NCBI GenBank assembly: GCA_012845835.1 | Contig: JABAKD010000013.1 | Span: 2,894,415-2,958,414, forward strand | Source of the DNA: Undaria pinnatifida | Taxonomy: Eukaryota > Sar > Phaeophyceae > Laminariales > Alariaceae | Length of the DNA: 64,000 nucleotides | Reading direction: 5' to 3' | In this document: positions 24,269 through 35,865 of the stretch, in pieces | Layout: each line of letters starts with the position of its first letter | Numbering within the stretch: position 1 is the stretch's first letter | The notes under the pieces: generated by a model | Told to the model about the DNA's origin: nothing | The model's input: the letters and a program-made list of their open reading frames with translations, nothing else | Databases searched by the model: none | Made by a program: the position numbers and the translations under genes

Positions 24269-25480
24269 TTACAAGGTCGTTGAATATTCTTCACATTCTG
24301 AGGAAGACTGCCTGGTAATAGGGCTTTGACCCCGGTCGTAACGCTCTAGTTCCCCCGAACTACAAAATATCCCCGGATAAGTGTTCAATATCGTCATCTT
24401 GCTGTCTCGTGGGTACGCCATACCCTCAAGCGGCTTATTGACTATGAATAAGTGCTGGAGGTTCGGCGGAAATGTGATACTCCCCCAAAACGAATACCGA
24501 CGGGAACAAAAAGGAAGACCCAACACCGCAACCCCGCTAGGCCAAGCAACGCTGTCAAGCGGCCGGTCGTATACTTCCGAAAGCCAAAACGTTTCTAGGC
24601 TCGATGGTAGCGTTCCATGCAACGGTTGATTGAACCTACCAAGTCCCTGTCGCTCATATCCCCCGAACCGGTTGATATATTCGTCCGGATTCACGTCGAG
24701 GTCGTCGGGGCCATCCCCGTATGTCATTAGGTTGATGATTGAGGGTGACACGAACTCCAGAGACTTCAAACCCGGAGGCCACTGGACACCATGCATAGAC
24801 TGGTTGAAGCCGGGCAGGGAGAGCCGTTCCAAACCCTTGGGCCAATCAATCCCTTCGATGGGCTGATTGAAACTGTCACCGAGGAAAATCTCCCGTAGAC
24901 CACCGGGAAATTTCATTCCCTTGAGGGGCGTGTTGAAAATGTCAATCTCCCTGAAAGGCGCGTAATGACTCTTCCTCGCGAGGCCGAACCGAAGTCGTTC
25001 TAGACCCGCGGGCAACGTCACGGCGTCCATGTGGCCGTTGAAGGTGAAAATGGACACTTCTTTTGTCCCCGCTGGCCACTTGACGTCGCTGAGGGCGAAA
25101 CGGACAGGAGTTGTAGAAGCAATGAACGGCCAGAATATGTGCACTCTCAGTGCTCTTCGGTGGGGTACAAGTCTGGACGACCCCGGGTATCTAACTTGGC
25201 GTACGCCGTTCCAGACGAGGGCCAAAATGGAGGGTGGCACTCCATCTTTTACTGTGACACACTCTAAAGGGACATGCTCTCGGCAACTGTTGCAGACGCT
25301 TAGACACGACGCTCGGGTGCTCCCCATTTGGTCGAAAAATCCGGACATTGCTGCTACTTGGAAAGCGCGAAGAGATTGATCTTGATTGTATTCCTCAGAT
25401 GTTGGTGTACCCATCAGGCAGCCGTGGCGAGCAGTAATACTTGTGTCATGATGAACTCCTAGCGAGCTCCGGCGTTCCAT
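24269..25480 (-). CDS. FNIP/LRR-like repeat protein
   Basis: A single uninterrupted frame of 403 codons from ATG (25478-25480) to TAA. The frame stays open 20 codons upstream but starts there with TTG, so I chose the first ATG (MERRSSLG). The N-terminal 110 residues carry a C-x2-C-type cluster (SVCNSCREHVPLEC) and no repeats. The rest is about eight tandem units of roughly 21-23 residues built on W/F-P-x-G-L-x-x-L, then F-N-Q-P-I/L-x-G; examples are DWPKGLERLSLPGFNQ and TLPAGLERLRFG. Such FNIP-type repeats are known from Dictyostelium and from brown-algal genomes, where they are usually labelled leucine-rich repeat proteins. They are taken to be protein-interaction surfaces; the partner is unknown. 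No signal peptide or membrane segment is visible. An ATTGCAG just upstream could be a splice acceptor, so a 5' exon is possible. Confidence 0.8.
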   Translation of the reverse strand: MERRSSLGVHHDTSITARHGCLMGTPTSEEYNQDQSLRAFQVAAMSGFFDQMGSTRASCLSVCNSCREHVPLECVTVKDGVPPSILALVWNGVRQVRYPGSSRLVPHRRALRVHIFWPFIASTTPVRFALSDVKWPAGTKEVSIFTFNGHMDAVTLPAGLERLRFGLARKSHYAPFREIDIFNTPLKGMKFPGGLREIFLGDSFNQPIEGIDWPKGLERLSLPGFNQSMHGVQWPPGLKSLEFVSPSIINLMTYGDGPDDLDVNPDEYINRFGGYERQGLGRFNQPLHGTLPSSLETFWLSEVYDRPLDSVAWPSGVAVLGLPFCSRRYSFWGSITFPPNLQHLFIVNKPLEGMAYPRDSKMTILNTYPGIFCSSGELERYDRGQSPITRQSSSECEEYSTTL

Positions 25481-27355
25481 TTCGCTGGCGACTGTCTGTT
25501 CGAAGCAACACAGGGCAATCGCGGGTGGAAAGTACTGCAATATGACATGCGAAACATTGGAACAACGTTATGTAACCCACTGTATCAATTGCAGAACCTA
25601 ATTGGCCATTGGAGAGAAGCTTTACTCTTTCTTTTTCCCCGCCGCTTAACCAGTGCGGAGAAAAAAACGCCTTCCGTCATGCGTGCAGTACCATTCATGC
25701 CGTTAATGGGCTTTCATGAGCGCTAACACGGTGCGGGTGCAAGCTTGTTCCAGTACGAACCTCGAAAAAACTGGGCGAAGCTTTGCGCGCATGGGGCATG
25801 AATAGATAGAACGATGAAAGGCATAATTTTTGGTGAAACAATGCCCAACCTGGCAAGCTGCATCGGGGGTTCCTATCTAAACGCGCGAGCATCCTACACA
25901 ACAATGCCTGGCAAATTCCAGTACGCTTTGGAAATGTTCGGCTTCGTCGACAACGCAATGGCCACCGTTTGGTGTGCGCCCGTAGGGGGGGTCAGCGGCG
26001 ATCATATGTAAACAAGACTTGCGCAGTTGAGGCGACCGTGATTCCTCGACGTGCGCGAGCACTCGTATATGTAAAGTACGTTCCAAGTAAACGACACCCA
26101 TATACTTTGGTTACGCCGTCTGTTTGGACATAGTCTATTGAAAGTAGTTTGTCACAGGCGGTGAATTTGTGGCTTCAGCCATATCCTATGTTCAATGCTG
26201 TCTATATAGTGCGCACCCGGGGTAAAAAAACGTGGTTGGATGTATTTCGTTTGAATGGTCGAGTTAAGCTGTGAAACTTTCTTGTCGGCGCCATTGAGAG
26301 ATACTCTTCGTGGGGATGAAATCAGAGAACTACTGCGTTCGACGACCATGGTTGACGGGGAACGAACATCCTCTAATACTTCGTGTGAAGCAATCGCGCC
26401 GTGCAGAAAAGGAGTCGTTTATCTGGACGGAGAGGGCAGGCGTGAGGGGGTCGACATGCTTCATAGGACAATATATCATCGTTTTGATAAATTGTTGATA
26501 AATTCAAGACAGGGACTGGAGGCAACGGCTGAAGCAAAACATTTGCGCTTGTGTGCCAATTTTTCCTTCCTTGGGTGTGTATAAATACCCAACCATCTAA
26601 TACACGATAGCGAGAAGACGACGTGTGTATACGGCCGCGCTATAAACCCGTTCAAAAATAGCAAACAATTCGCTCGGACCTTGCCCATGTGTTCGAGATA
26701 ACGTAAAATAACTTTAATGTATTCTTTACATTCCACACAGCAACCCATTAGGCCGACTAAATCGAAAATGCATATGGCATTATGTACGTCGTGAGAAAAA
26801 GTTTGTTTGTCAAGTCATGAAGACCATGTTGAAACGTCAGTCTCAGGGTGCAGGTGTTAAGACCGTCGTGTTGTTTCATAGCCAATACTCCTTGCCTGCT
26901 CTCGTTGAATAAATCTGCAAAAAAAGTTGTTCTCTTTTTACTTGGAAGGGAACACGTGTTCGGCCTAAATGTATGCCCGGCCTGGAAATTTTTGTTTTGT
27001 TGACATTTGTGCAACAATTCCTTCTTGTCCTTCAAAGCTTGTCGACAAACGTTCGGGTCTCAGCACAGATCCTTCTAATAATTTTGGGGAGCACCAATTA
27101 ATAACTATTTTTTGATATATACCCAATATATTTATGGCTTTGAACGTCATTCTTCTTGTTGGAGCGTACATATCGTAGCCGTTTTCAAGTCCGCTCGGGT
27201 GTCGTTCCCATGGTGGTCGATATCTCAATTATCATCCTCAGTGAGCGTACGTGGCCAAGCCTCAAACCTACTCGGTTCTATCATACGCAGCGCATTCAAT
27301 ACTTCGTGCACTGTTCGCTGAGACGCTGAGATGACTGTGTCGAAGTGTAAGCATG
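25481..27355. other. No gene seen
   Basis: Upstream side of the FNIP-like gene; no TATA box or other promoter element stands out. A 109-codon plus-strand frame (26255-26584) has no family I recognise and no supporting splice context. Confidence 0.35.
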
Positions 27356-27359
27356 CAAC

Positions 27360-27960
27360 TACTATGCGTTGGAATCGCATACGCCGCAGTGTTTCCTTCC
27401 ATATTTTGAGAACCAGTCAAACATGAACGCGTCGGATATAAGTAGTTGCAATGAGCACTTCGCGCGCGAAGCCAACACACGAGACACGTACACCCAGGCA
27501 GACAACAATTGTTGACCGAAACTATCACCAGATGCATGACGAAGTGTTGGTTCACCTCCAATAGCCCGCGTCCACCTCATGGCGTATATCCCGCTCAGGC
27601 ATCCCAGGGTCGTATCTTCCCAGTATATATTGCATTTCTCATTCAGATTAATAGGGCGCCAACGCATGCCGTCAATGGAAATGGCTGACGTGTGTATTGC
27701 GGGTACTCCGTACGCTTTTGGAATGGGGGCGTAGTGTGTGGTATCTTCGAACCCCAGCCACCCCACCCAGCAATACGCACGAGACAGCAATACGTCGAGG
27801 GTCGCACCTGGCATCGTATCATATGGCCTTACGACTAAATCCCCGCCAGGTAGAGCTCTATTAATACGTGATCATCACACAAATGGATCGCTCGTAGTCA
27901 TCCGTGATGCATGCCGTGTACAACAACAGCGCGGTCGGTGTTTGGAAAGATACCGTCGCT
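27360..27960 (+). repeat. Repeat F, second copy (partial, diverged)
   Basis: It shares, in order, TTGAGAACC.GTCAAAC.TG, CCAACACACG.GACACG, CAATACG.C..GGGTCGCACCT, ATCGTATCA and CCGTGATGCATGCCGT with 4620-5600. Spacing differs, so both copies have suffered indels. Confidence 0.5.
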
Positions 27961-29694
27961 CGAAAGGAATACCGGCGTTTTATCGATACTTACTTTGGAA
28001 CAGGGATACGGTCGGTAACGGTATTTTACGCTGATTCAGGCGGGGTGGTGTTGTAATAAGAACGTAGGTTTGATCAGAGCGGTAGGCGGTGGTTCGGTTC
28101 TTATCGGTAACGACTTCGGCGGTAAGCCGTAATTCCAAGTATGGCGGTGTGTTTTAGGTGTTGTAATGCTACACCGTGTGTGGTAATTGGTTTGGCGATG
28201 CAGGCGGTCTATTGAGTTTGTGGCAATATTGTTCGGCGGTAGGGCCTTAAATGTTAAGCATTAAGGAATAATGCTGTGTTGGTTTGGCCGTAACGCAACA
28301 ACGGCGGTATTTGTTTTGGCGCTAGGCGTATTTCTTTTTCGTCCGGACGTAGACGTAAACACAAACCTTGAGCGGTGTTGTGGTGCCCAGCTAGGTTTTA
28401 GTAGCCCGAAGCGTTTTTCGACGGTTACTCTTGTTCTCTTTGGGCGGTTGGTTTGTACGACGGTTTCAAACGAGAAATCGAGGCAAAACCAACGGGCAAA
28501 GTGCGGCTACCTATTGCAAACATGAATGGAATTCAGCAGCCTCATTCGAACACACAACAACCCGCGACGGCACAAAATTTGTGCCACCCTGAAACCAAAA
28601 TAATCGTAGTACAATAATCGAATGACTTGATGTACTAAATTTTGTATCAGCAACATAAAATATCTCCTGCGGGGTATGGCCTCATTTTCAAAAAAAGCAC
28701 CCTTTGACACACTCTCCCTGTACTATTGCGAGTTGTCCCCGGCTCGACCACAAGAGCTGCTCTATGTGGTGGTTTTGACTCCACCGGCTCACCCGTCATA
28801 CACAGGATCGCCCGACCCAGAGGCCGACGAAGTGGTAGGTCCATGATCAGCCTCTACACTGGTAGCAGCAGATCCAGTCGCTACAACACTAGAAGAAGTA
28901 CCGGTACTCCCATCTAAACCGCTTGTTGCACTGCAGGGCCATGTTGAGCGCAGTTTAGGGACGTGTGTGGGCAGGAGTGTGGGAAGCTGGGGGTTCCCTC
29001 AGACGAAACGTCCACACATGTTCCGCAAAGAGGCTCTACTCAAATGGAAACCGCAGAGCCAAGAGAACACAACACCACACAATCTAAACGAACACAGAAC
29101 AAAGAACATGTATGTGTGCATGTGTGGCATCCAGTGCAGGCGGCGCCTTTTGAGCCGGAGCCAGTGTCCCCGATACGTTTTGGTTGGTTTCAAGAATGGC
29201 GGTACTTGCTCATCGGTATCGAGAGTTGACGGAGCATTAATATTGACGGTTGACGATAACTTCTACTTTAGCAATATTTCATTTCAGTGGTGTTGCAATT
29301 CGGTGGTGTGTTTATTTGGCGGTAGGCGATATTTCGGCTTTTTTTGACGGTAACGACTTTGTTTAATGGCAGGTTGTAATTACACAATATGGCGGCAAAC
29401 AGCGGATTACCGGGACCGCCCACCACGCGGTAATTTCTGGTGGCGGGAATGTTACCGACCTTATGCAACCCTGAAAAATGCAAATCGGAAAACGGTACTT
29501 TATACCGATACCGACATTTCGTGGTACTTTTGTCTCCGAATATCTAGACCAAGGGTGCGAATGTGGGGCCTTCACCACGTCAACTTCCTAACTGCATCAA
29601 GCCACTGTGGCGCCAGTTATTTGTAGTGAAACTTTTCACACATTTACCTACGTACCTTTTATTGATTACACAGCGGTGAGTTGGTGGGTGGGGT
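27961..29694. other. No gene seen
   Basis: Sequence rich in GGCGGT and CGGTA words (28010-28350 and 29270-29470), suggesting an old simple or tandem repeat, but without a period I can fix. No supported gene. Confidence 0.35.
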
Positions 29695-30340
29695 GCCATG
29701 ATATATATAAACACTTCCACGCACTTCATATCACCTCAATACCTTTCGAGAGCCATCCATGCCTCTGCTGCAATTCACCCCCCCCCCCAACGCCCCATCG
29801 TTCCCCACACCCGCAACATCACCTACACCTAGCACCACGCGTATAGCAAACCCCTGCATCTATACGACCTAAATATGTTCCCCCCCACCCCTACTCCCTC
29901 CAACGCCCCGCCCTCTCCTCACTGATCGTACGACTTACCGGATAGGTTTTATAGTTTTGGCATGCACAGATTGAGCTGCCCCGCCCGTCCCGCCCCCCGC
30001 CCCCCCCCCATCCCCTTGATCAAACCCAGGCCCCCACGTCCTTGAAAACTTCTCCCGGCCCTCACCGGTTATTCGACTTACAAGATTCACTTGATAAACT
30101 GATGCATTCCCTTCCACAGCTGTCAGATTTTGTCCCCCTCAAAACATGATAATAGTTTCCGCGCATAGACTGCCTAACATCACCCTGTAGACCCTGATAG
30201 CTACACTGTAGTTGCAAGGGGAGTCGCCGACCTATATCCTTAATGTGGCCACACAACCCGAAATACGCGCGATCGGAGTATCACACACAGCTTGCAAAGA
30301 TGTGTTTCAACAAAATCTTCGATCTCACAGCTGCAGTGTG
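29695..30340 (-). repeat. Repeat A, copy 6 (long, minus)
   Basis: Near full length on the minus strand. From high to low coordinate: head (30340-30100), TGTGGAAGGGAATGCATCAG, G-rich tracts (C-rich on the plus strand, about 29990-30060 and 29780-29930), GTTTGCTATACGCGTGGTGC, GCAGAGGCATGGATGGCTC and GTGCGTGGAAGTGTTTATA. The order of parts matches copy 3. Confidence 0.85.
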
Positions 30341-30560
30341 TTATTATTTTTATGAAATATATTATAGTTTCCACGCATAGATTGACTAACACCACCCTGT
30401 TGACCCTGGGACAAGCTACACTTACATACTGTAGTTCCAAGGGTGGTCGCCGACCTATATCCTCCTGATGAGAACACACACCCAGTAATTCTTGCGATCG
30501 CAGCAACACATGCAGCTCGCAAAAGCCAGTTTCGACAAAAGTCTTCGATCACAGGTCTGG
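30341..30560 (-). repeat. Repeat A, copy 7 (head half, minus)
   Basis: A second minus-strand head follows copy 6 directly: ATCGAAGAC, then CATCAGGAGGATATAGGTCGG and CAACAGGGTGGTGTTAG. The two make a tandem pair, truncated after the GTGGAAAC block. Confidence 0.75.
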
Positions 30561-30574
30561 CGTGTATTTATATT

Positions 30575-31255
30575 CGGGCAGACGCGACAGAAAGCGGCAT
30601 ACCGCCATTAATCCGCGCCACCGTGCGGTACATAGAGCAAAAAATCACCTACGACTTTGACCCCGATCCGCGACGCTGATTGTTCAACTCAGCCTCGTAA
30701 CGGTTCTTGACACCAACTCCTTACGGTAAATCGTGTCGCGGTTTCTCAGCTCGGCCATCACCGTTTCCCTACGCGACCTATAACGCTTTCTGTTGCAAAA
30801 ATGCACCATGCGGACCCACTTTGCCCCAGCTCTTCACGGCTCCGACCCTTCCAATTTCCGACCGAATCTCAACCATGGGCACAACGTCATGTAGCATCCA
30901 TGGAACGATGCGGTTTTATATCCGTTCATATTCTGGATTCCTTCAGAGATATGGATTTACCTGCACCCAACGAATCTCACTATTCTTATTCACATTGATT
31001 GACAACCCGTCGTCCTCGCCTCGGTAAAATGCTTTTAAAAAACCCGAATCATATCCCCACAAACTCTTGTGCCTTCGCCTAAAACAAACCTACCCGACCA
31101 TTCTGTGTCGGTAGACTGACTGCATGGCTACAAAACTACACGTAGAAGGCTATGTACAAGACTACATGTTGTACAATCCAGAAACTTTCAAGGTCCACAT
31201 TTCATTATTCGAAAGCCGTTGTTTCGTACACAATTAGCAGTTCACGACCATACCG
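30575..31255 (+). repeat. Dispersed repeat B, copy 1
   Basis: It begins GACAGAAAGCGGCATACCGCC and runs through CCCCGATCCGCGACG, CAACTCCTTACGGTA, CACCATGCGGACCCACTTTGC, CATGGGCACAACGTCATGTAG and GAAAGCCGTTGTTTCGTACA. The same order is seen on the plus strand at 47010-47785 and on the minus strand at 49290-50025 and 31956-32430. No terminal inverted repeat or conserved open frame is visible. It lies directly after a minus-strand A copy, as also happens at 47 kb. Confidence 0.8.
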
Positions 31256-31610
31256 ATGGTGCCACCACTTATATGGATATACCTACCCTCAACGAATCTC
31301 ACTTTTTTGACACTCAACAACCCATCGTCCGCGCCTCGGCAAAATGCTTCTAAGCCCGATCATGCATCCACACATCTTGTGCCTTCGGCTACAACAAGCC
31401 TACCCGACCATATATATCTGAGTCGGTACACTGACTGCAGTGCTACAAACGTACATGTAGACAAAGGCTATGTACAAGACTGCATGTAATATACTCCCGA
31501 TATTTTCAAGGTCTCCGTTTCAATAGTCGAAAGCCGTTGTTTCGTACATAACCAGCAGTGCATGCCCACACGAATGGCGCCACCACTTAACAACCTATTT
31601 TGTGTTTAAT
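31256..31610 (+). repeat. Repeat B, 3' half duplicated
   Basis: It repeats the second half of copy 1 (CCTACCC.CAACGAATCTCAC, GCCTCGGCAAAATGCTT, TACCCGACCAT, GAAAGCCGTTGTTTCGTACA) about 350 nt downstream in the same orientation. This is a partial tandem duplication. Confidence 0.75.
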
Positions 31611-31654
31611 AGGTTTAGGGTGTGGGTAGTGTATCCGTTTAGGGTATATCCGGG

Positions 31655-31955
31655 CACGCCAGTGTGTCCAAGTTCTTGACTTTTAATTTTTAGTGGTAGC
31701 GTCTTCTCCTTGCGTAGATTTCAACATAATGCGGTAAACGGACTCGCATGGCGGACGGCGGACGTCATCCGGTGTATGTGCGGGCCACCAGGGTCGTTCG
31801 CTTGTAGCGGGACGGTCACTCCCTCTTTACCCCAGTATTTTCCCCGCCGTCCATACATAGCTAACCCAATACTGGAGCTTGTCCTGTGACCACGGACATA
31901 TTTATGCGAGATAATGTGAGATCAACAACAACAACGACAGAATCAGCAACATGTA
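31655..31955 (-). repeat. Dispersed repeat D, copy 1
   Basis: Its reverse complement contains GTCCGTGGTCACAGGACA, CTCCAGTATTGGGTTAG, GGAGTGACCGTC, GTCCGCCGTCCGCC and GCAAGGAGAAGACGC, in the order found at 48570-49225 on the plus strand. A short GTT run (GTTGTTGTTGTTGATCTCAC) sits at its start, where the long GTT arrays sit at 48.5-48.9 kb. Confidence 0.8.
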
Positions 31956-32430
31956 TAGTACGTTTACGCGGGGTGTGCGAGCTACGTATGGTGCGAGCTA
32001 AGTATGGTTGAGCAGCGGTTCGTGCTGTGTGCGGCGGAAGGGGTGTTGCAATGACCGCTCTGTCTGAAGGAATGCGGAGGATGAAGGAAGATGAAAGCGC
32101 GTCGTTTTATATACGCTACATGACGTTGTGCCAAGAGTATTCGGTCGGTATATTAAGAGTTAGTTGCTATGGGCCGTGAAGAATCTGGGGCAAAATCGGT
32201 CCGCATGGCGTACTTTGCCACAGAAAGCGTTATTATGGGTAGCGTCAGGAAACGGTGCCGGGCGAGCCGAGAAGCTGCCGCGGTACGATGTACTCCAAGG
32301 AGTTGGTGTCAAGAACCGGTACGAGGCTAAGTTGACCAATCAGCGTCGCGGATCGAGGTCAAAAACTTACGTGTATTCTGCTGTACCGCACGATGGTGCG
32401 GAGTGGTGGCGGTATAGTCTACCGTTTTCG
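31956..32430 (-). repeat. Repeat B, minus copy (variant with extended tail)
   Basis: The reverse complement of 32430-31956 follows B from GACCTCGATCCGCGACG to GCGTATATAAAACGACGCGC. It ends with AACACCCCTTCCGCCG, CACGAACCGCTGCTCA and a GCTCGCACCATACG tail. That tail is otherwise seen only in the copy at 47690-47785. Open frames here are repeat-derived. Confidence 0.75.
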
Positions 32431-33950
32431 TCGTCTGCAGTATTCATTTTTGTAATATACCTGGAACACATGAGGTACACACGTATACACAACGGAGGAA
32501 ATTAACAGCTGAATCAAACACCATTTGGCACGCTGTTCGCAAATGATCTAGGAATTATATCGCAGAGACACTGCCACAGCAGTTGACCGTTAGATACGAA
32601 GGGACTTCGTTGCTTCGCTCCGAAATTTATTCCTATATCACGATTAATCGCGTCCGGACGTGGTACGTGTGGTGCATAGGAAAGCATGTAGTACCCAGCA
32701 GACACCATCTAGAAAAGCAGTGGAAGTACTGCATTACGCAATATTATTTGCCTTTCGCAGCCAATGCGGCGTGCAGGAATACAATATCACACCATCACAA
32801 CATTCCGGCGTACACCAGACGGTCCTTGCCGCCTTCATGCTGGGTACCTAACTGCTGCCTGCGACCTACCTGTGACCAGCCGTGTCCTTAACCTGTAACT
32901 AAATTATAACCTACCCGGTATTATCTATAATCCCGTGATACGACCTATCTGATCTATATGGCTCGTGTTTTGAACCGTTGTTGGATGGCGTTCACTCATG
33001 TGTTGCAGCTCGTTACTATGTACAGGGGATAAGACCAATATATTTCCGGAATATCGAAATTTCGTGAAAAACGATCCCGGTATTTTCGGCATCGGTACAC
33101 CGGCACCGATCTCAAACTGTTAGCTCTGTCGGTACGGCCACACCGATACCGATATGTGGTGTTTCACGGGTACGGTATCATTCCGGTATCAATCACTGAC
33201 TGCTACTTCTGTATTGTTTTCTATCGTACGGCGGATCAAGAAACCCCGAGGCCAAGCTCTCGCCATACCTCAACGGATTTTCATGCACGTCGCGTGTAAA
33301 TCTAACTTAGTAGTGATTGCAGTTTAGTGCCAGATTGCCTGTCCTTCAGTTCCCGGGTAAGAGTCGGCACGAGCAGTACCTACTGACGGTCACCACATTT
33401 TCTATACTCCAGCAGTCGCAAGCCGCCGTTGTGCGCTTTTTGTGTCTGTATCTCGACCCGACCTGATCCCTGGGCAATCACACCTTGCCGTAGCTTGTGT
33501 GAGTTTATTTCGACCATGTACGAGGTTGATGGGTTTGATTGAGTGTTTATTCTGGTGCGAAAAAAAAGGCTCAAGGCTCGGGGAGCGAGGGAAGGGAAAC
33601 CATTGACTCCTCCTCCAAGTTCGAGTCGACGATAGTAACGAGCAAGCCTTCACGCCACAGTCACAACATCATAGGCATAACAGTACAGCCCAATCCGAAG
33701 AACACGCATATACACATGTAGTTTTTGATCTGTTCACTATCCATCGTGCTGTGTGGACATAAATTGTTTGTTCAAAAGGGTCCAGTTCCGTGTTTTAAGT
33801 TCTGGAACCGCGTTTTTCGCACAAGACGGGAAGGTTGGTTGTAACAAAGACCACTGATAGGGACAGCTTACGCTATACCTGCAATGGGACCCGAAGGGTG
33901 CACCAGCTAGCTTTGGGCCGCGAAAGCAGCTGAGTTAAATCGACACACGA
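32431..33950. other. No gene seen
   Basis: No supported gene. Around 33040-33200 several ACCGATACCG/CGGTATC words suggest a decayed simple repeat. Confidence 0.35.
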
Positions 33951-33954
33951 CGCG

Positions 33955-34017
33955 TATGAAAATGCGTGGAAGTGTGGTGAGCTAAAGCTCTCTTCTTCTT
34001 CATCCATCCGCCAAAGG

Positions 34018-34049
<32 letters not shown>
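33955..34049 (+). mobile_element. Poly(A)-tailed retroposon-like fragment, copy 1
   Basis: GCGTGGAAGTGTGGTGAGCT, then AAAGCTCTCTTC, CATCCATCCGCCAAAGGAT and a run of 30 A. A second locus (38945-39029) has the same 3' segment ending in 21 A. A shared 3' segment ending in a pure A tract is typical of SINE/LINE retroposition or processed transcripts. No reading frame or internal promoter is recognised. No flanking target duplication was found, although CGAGGAAGGCTCTGG is directly repeated just downstream (34051-34065 and 34071-34085). Confidence 0.5.
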
Positions 34050-34051
<2 letters not shown>

Positions 34052-34299
34052 GAGGAAGGCTCTGGAGTTGCGAGGAAGGCTCTGGTTGTGGACCAATCTC
34101 GGGATACGGGCATGCAAGGCCGTGCGCAACAACAAGCGCGGTCTTACATCAAGCGTCACCTACACCAGGAGGAGCGTGAACTTGAACAGTTACAGTTGCG
34201 TGGTACATCGTTGTCCGGACACGCACGCTGCCGCGGCTGAAATATTCGCCTCGCGGAGCAAGTGTTATAGTGTCGTCATGCATATTCCCATCATTTGAT

Positions 34300-34860
34300 C
34301 AGTCGACGTAACTTGCCTCTGGTGGGGCCTCGCAGAAGGCATGTTGCAGCTCGAATACTAGTCTTGGGGGCCGCAATTTAGTGGTGCCCTGTATAAACAA
34401 GGGGTCTATCGACACAGTTTCCCGCTGGACCCTCGGGCAGAAGATACCCAGCACGAACATAGTAGCCTTGAAGGGTATCATGTAGTGATACCCTGGTGAA
34501 CAAGCGACGTACTATATGTGTGGATGCTACTCAACACCCGTTCTACGATTGGGCCATACCGAAGCGTCAGCCCGTTCAGGCGAAACCTCTGACGATCGCC
34601 GAGACTCGGTTTGACAGCCTCAAACAGAGAAATTTAGCGAAAGAAACTGGGTCCCCAGAAAGAAGGCCCCCGGCCTTTGATTTGATCGACTGAAGAAGTG
34701 ATAGTTTTGTAGCGCCCGACTAGAGTGCAAGTGGATCTTTGCTTCACGTGAGCCCGAAGCTTTGCGTTACTCGCAGGGCTCCGAGCTCATAAACGAGACG
34801 ACCCAAAGCACCTTTACCTGTGTGGGGTCGCTAAATCTTGTCCCCGCCGAGGTCAAACCA
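34300..34860 (+). repeat. Repeat F, third copy (partial)
   Basis: It shares TAGTCTTGGGGGCCGCAATTTA, GTATAAACAAG, AGAAAGAAGGCC, TTTGAT...GACTGAAG and CGCAGGGCTCCGAGC with 5690-6030. Same orientation, diverged. Confidence 0.5.
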
Positions 34861-35124
34861 GAACCGTCACAATGCCGTTCGGTAGGGAGGGTACCCTCTT
34901 TGGCGCTCTTTTTTCATAGTGGCTCGGTGTCACTCGCGCGAATGACCTCCTTCTTCCCTGCGGTCGCAGTTTTTCTTTTTCGTGCTGTTCTTAACATTAT
35001 CGATATTAGTACGCAAAGAGATGGTTATATAATCTGCACCCAAAAATATCGCCGAAGAAGGTGTTTTTGTCAGTCAGTGGGGTACAGAGTCACTTGCGCG
35101 AGAATATGGTATAATAGTATTTTC

Positions 35125-35282
35125 ATTTTTTATAATATGATGTATGATATAGTATGATATAGTATGATGGTATAGTATGGTATAGTATGATATAGTACGG
35201 TATACTATGATATACTATGATATACTATGATATAGTATGATATCGTATGATGTAGTGTGATATAGTATGATATATTATAAAA
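35125..35282 (+). repeat. ATATAGTATG satellite, left block
   Basis: A ten-base TATAGTATGA-type satellite with GTATG and CTATG variants, about 160 nt. It stops where repeat A copy 8 begins. Confidence 0.9.
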
Positions 35283-35640
35283 AATGAAAATACACTCCAG
35301 CTGTGAGATCGAAGATTTCGTCGAAACTCGTCTTTGCAAGCCGTGTGCGATACTCCGATCGCGCATATTACGAGTTCTGTGTCTTCATTAGGGATATAGG
35401 TCGGCGACTCCCCTTACATCTACAGTGTAGCTATCAGGGTCAACAGGGTGATATTAGTCAGTCTGTGCGCGGAAACAATACGACCCGTTTCTGAGGGGAA
35501 CCAAATCTGACAGCTGCGGAAGGAAATGTATCCGTTTATCAAGGGAATCCTGTAAGTCGAATAACCGGTGATGGGGTGGCGGAGTTTTGCAGGACGTGGG
35601 GGCCTGGTTTTGATCAAACGCGAGCGGGGTTGGAGGGGGG
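35283..35640 (+). repeat. Repeat A, copy 8 (inside a satellite)
   Basis: The head and middle of A (AATACACTCCAGCTGTGAGA to GAACCAAATCTGACAGCTGC) and the first G-rich tract, then a switch to satellite. The A copy either inserted into the ATATAGTATG satellite or the satellite expanded on both sides of it. Confidence 0.9.
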
Positions 35641-35865
35641 GAATAGTATGATATCGTATGATATAGTAATATATAGTATGATATAGCATGATATAGTATC
35701 ATATAGTACGATATAGTATGATATAGTATGCTATAGTATGATATAGTATGATATAGTATAATATAGTATGCTATAGTATGATATAGTATGATATAGTATG
35801 ATATAGTATGATATAGTACGATATAGTGTGATATAGCATGTTATAGTATGATACGATAGCTCAGA
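35641..35865 (+). repeat. ATATAGTATG satellite, right block
   Basis: About 225 nt of the same ten-base satellite as the left block. Repetitive poly-YHTI-type frames on the minus strand are products of it. Confidence 0.9.

Noticed and set aside
25481-25540. Upstream extension of the FNIP-like protein by 20 residues
   Set aside because: The extension begins at TTG with an in-frame stop shortly before it. The first ATG is at 25478-25480.
26255-26584. 109-codon plus-strand frame downstream of nothing recognisable
   Set aside because: Composition is protein-like, but no domain, paralogue or transcript evidence is visible.
30460-30485. CTGATGAG core that could suggest a hammerhead ribozyme
   Set aside because: The required GAAA and stem partners are missing, and other A copies lack the core.
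32164-32505. 113-codon plus-strand frame
   Set aside because: Lies mostly within a minus-strand B copy, and the frame is not kept in other B copies.
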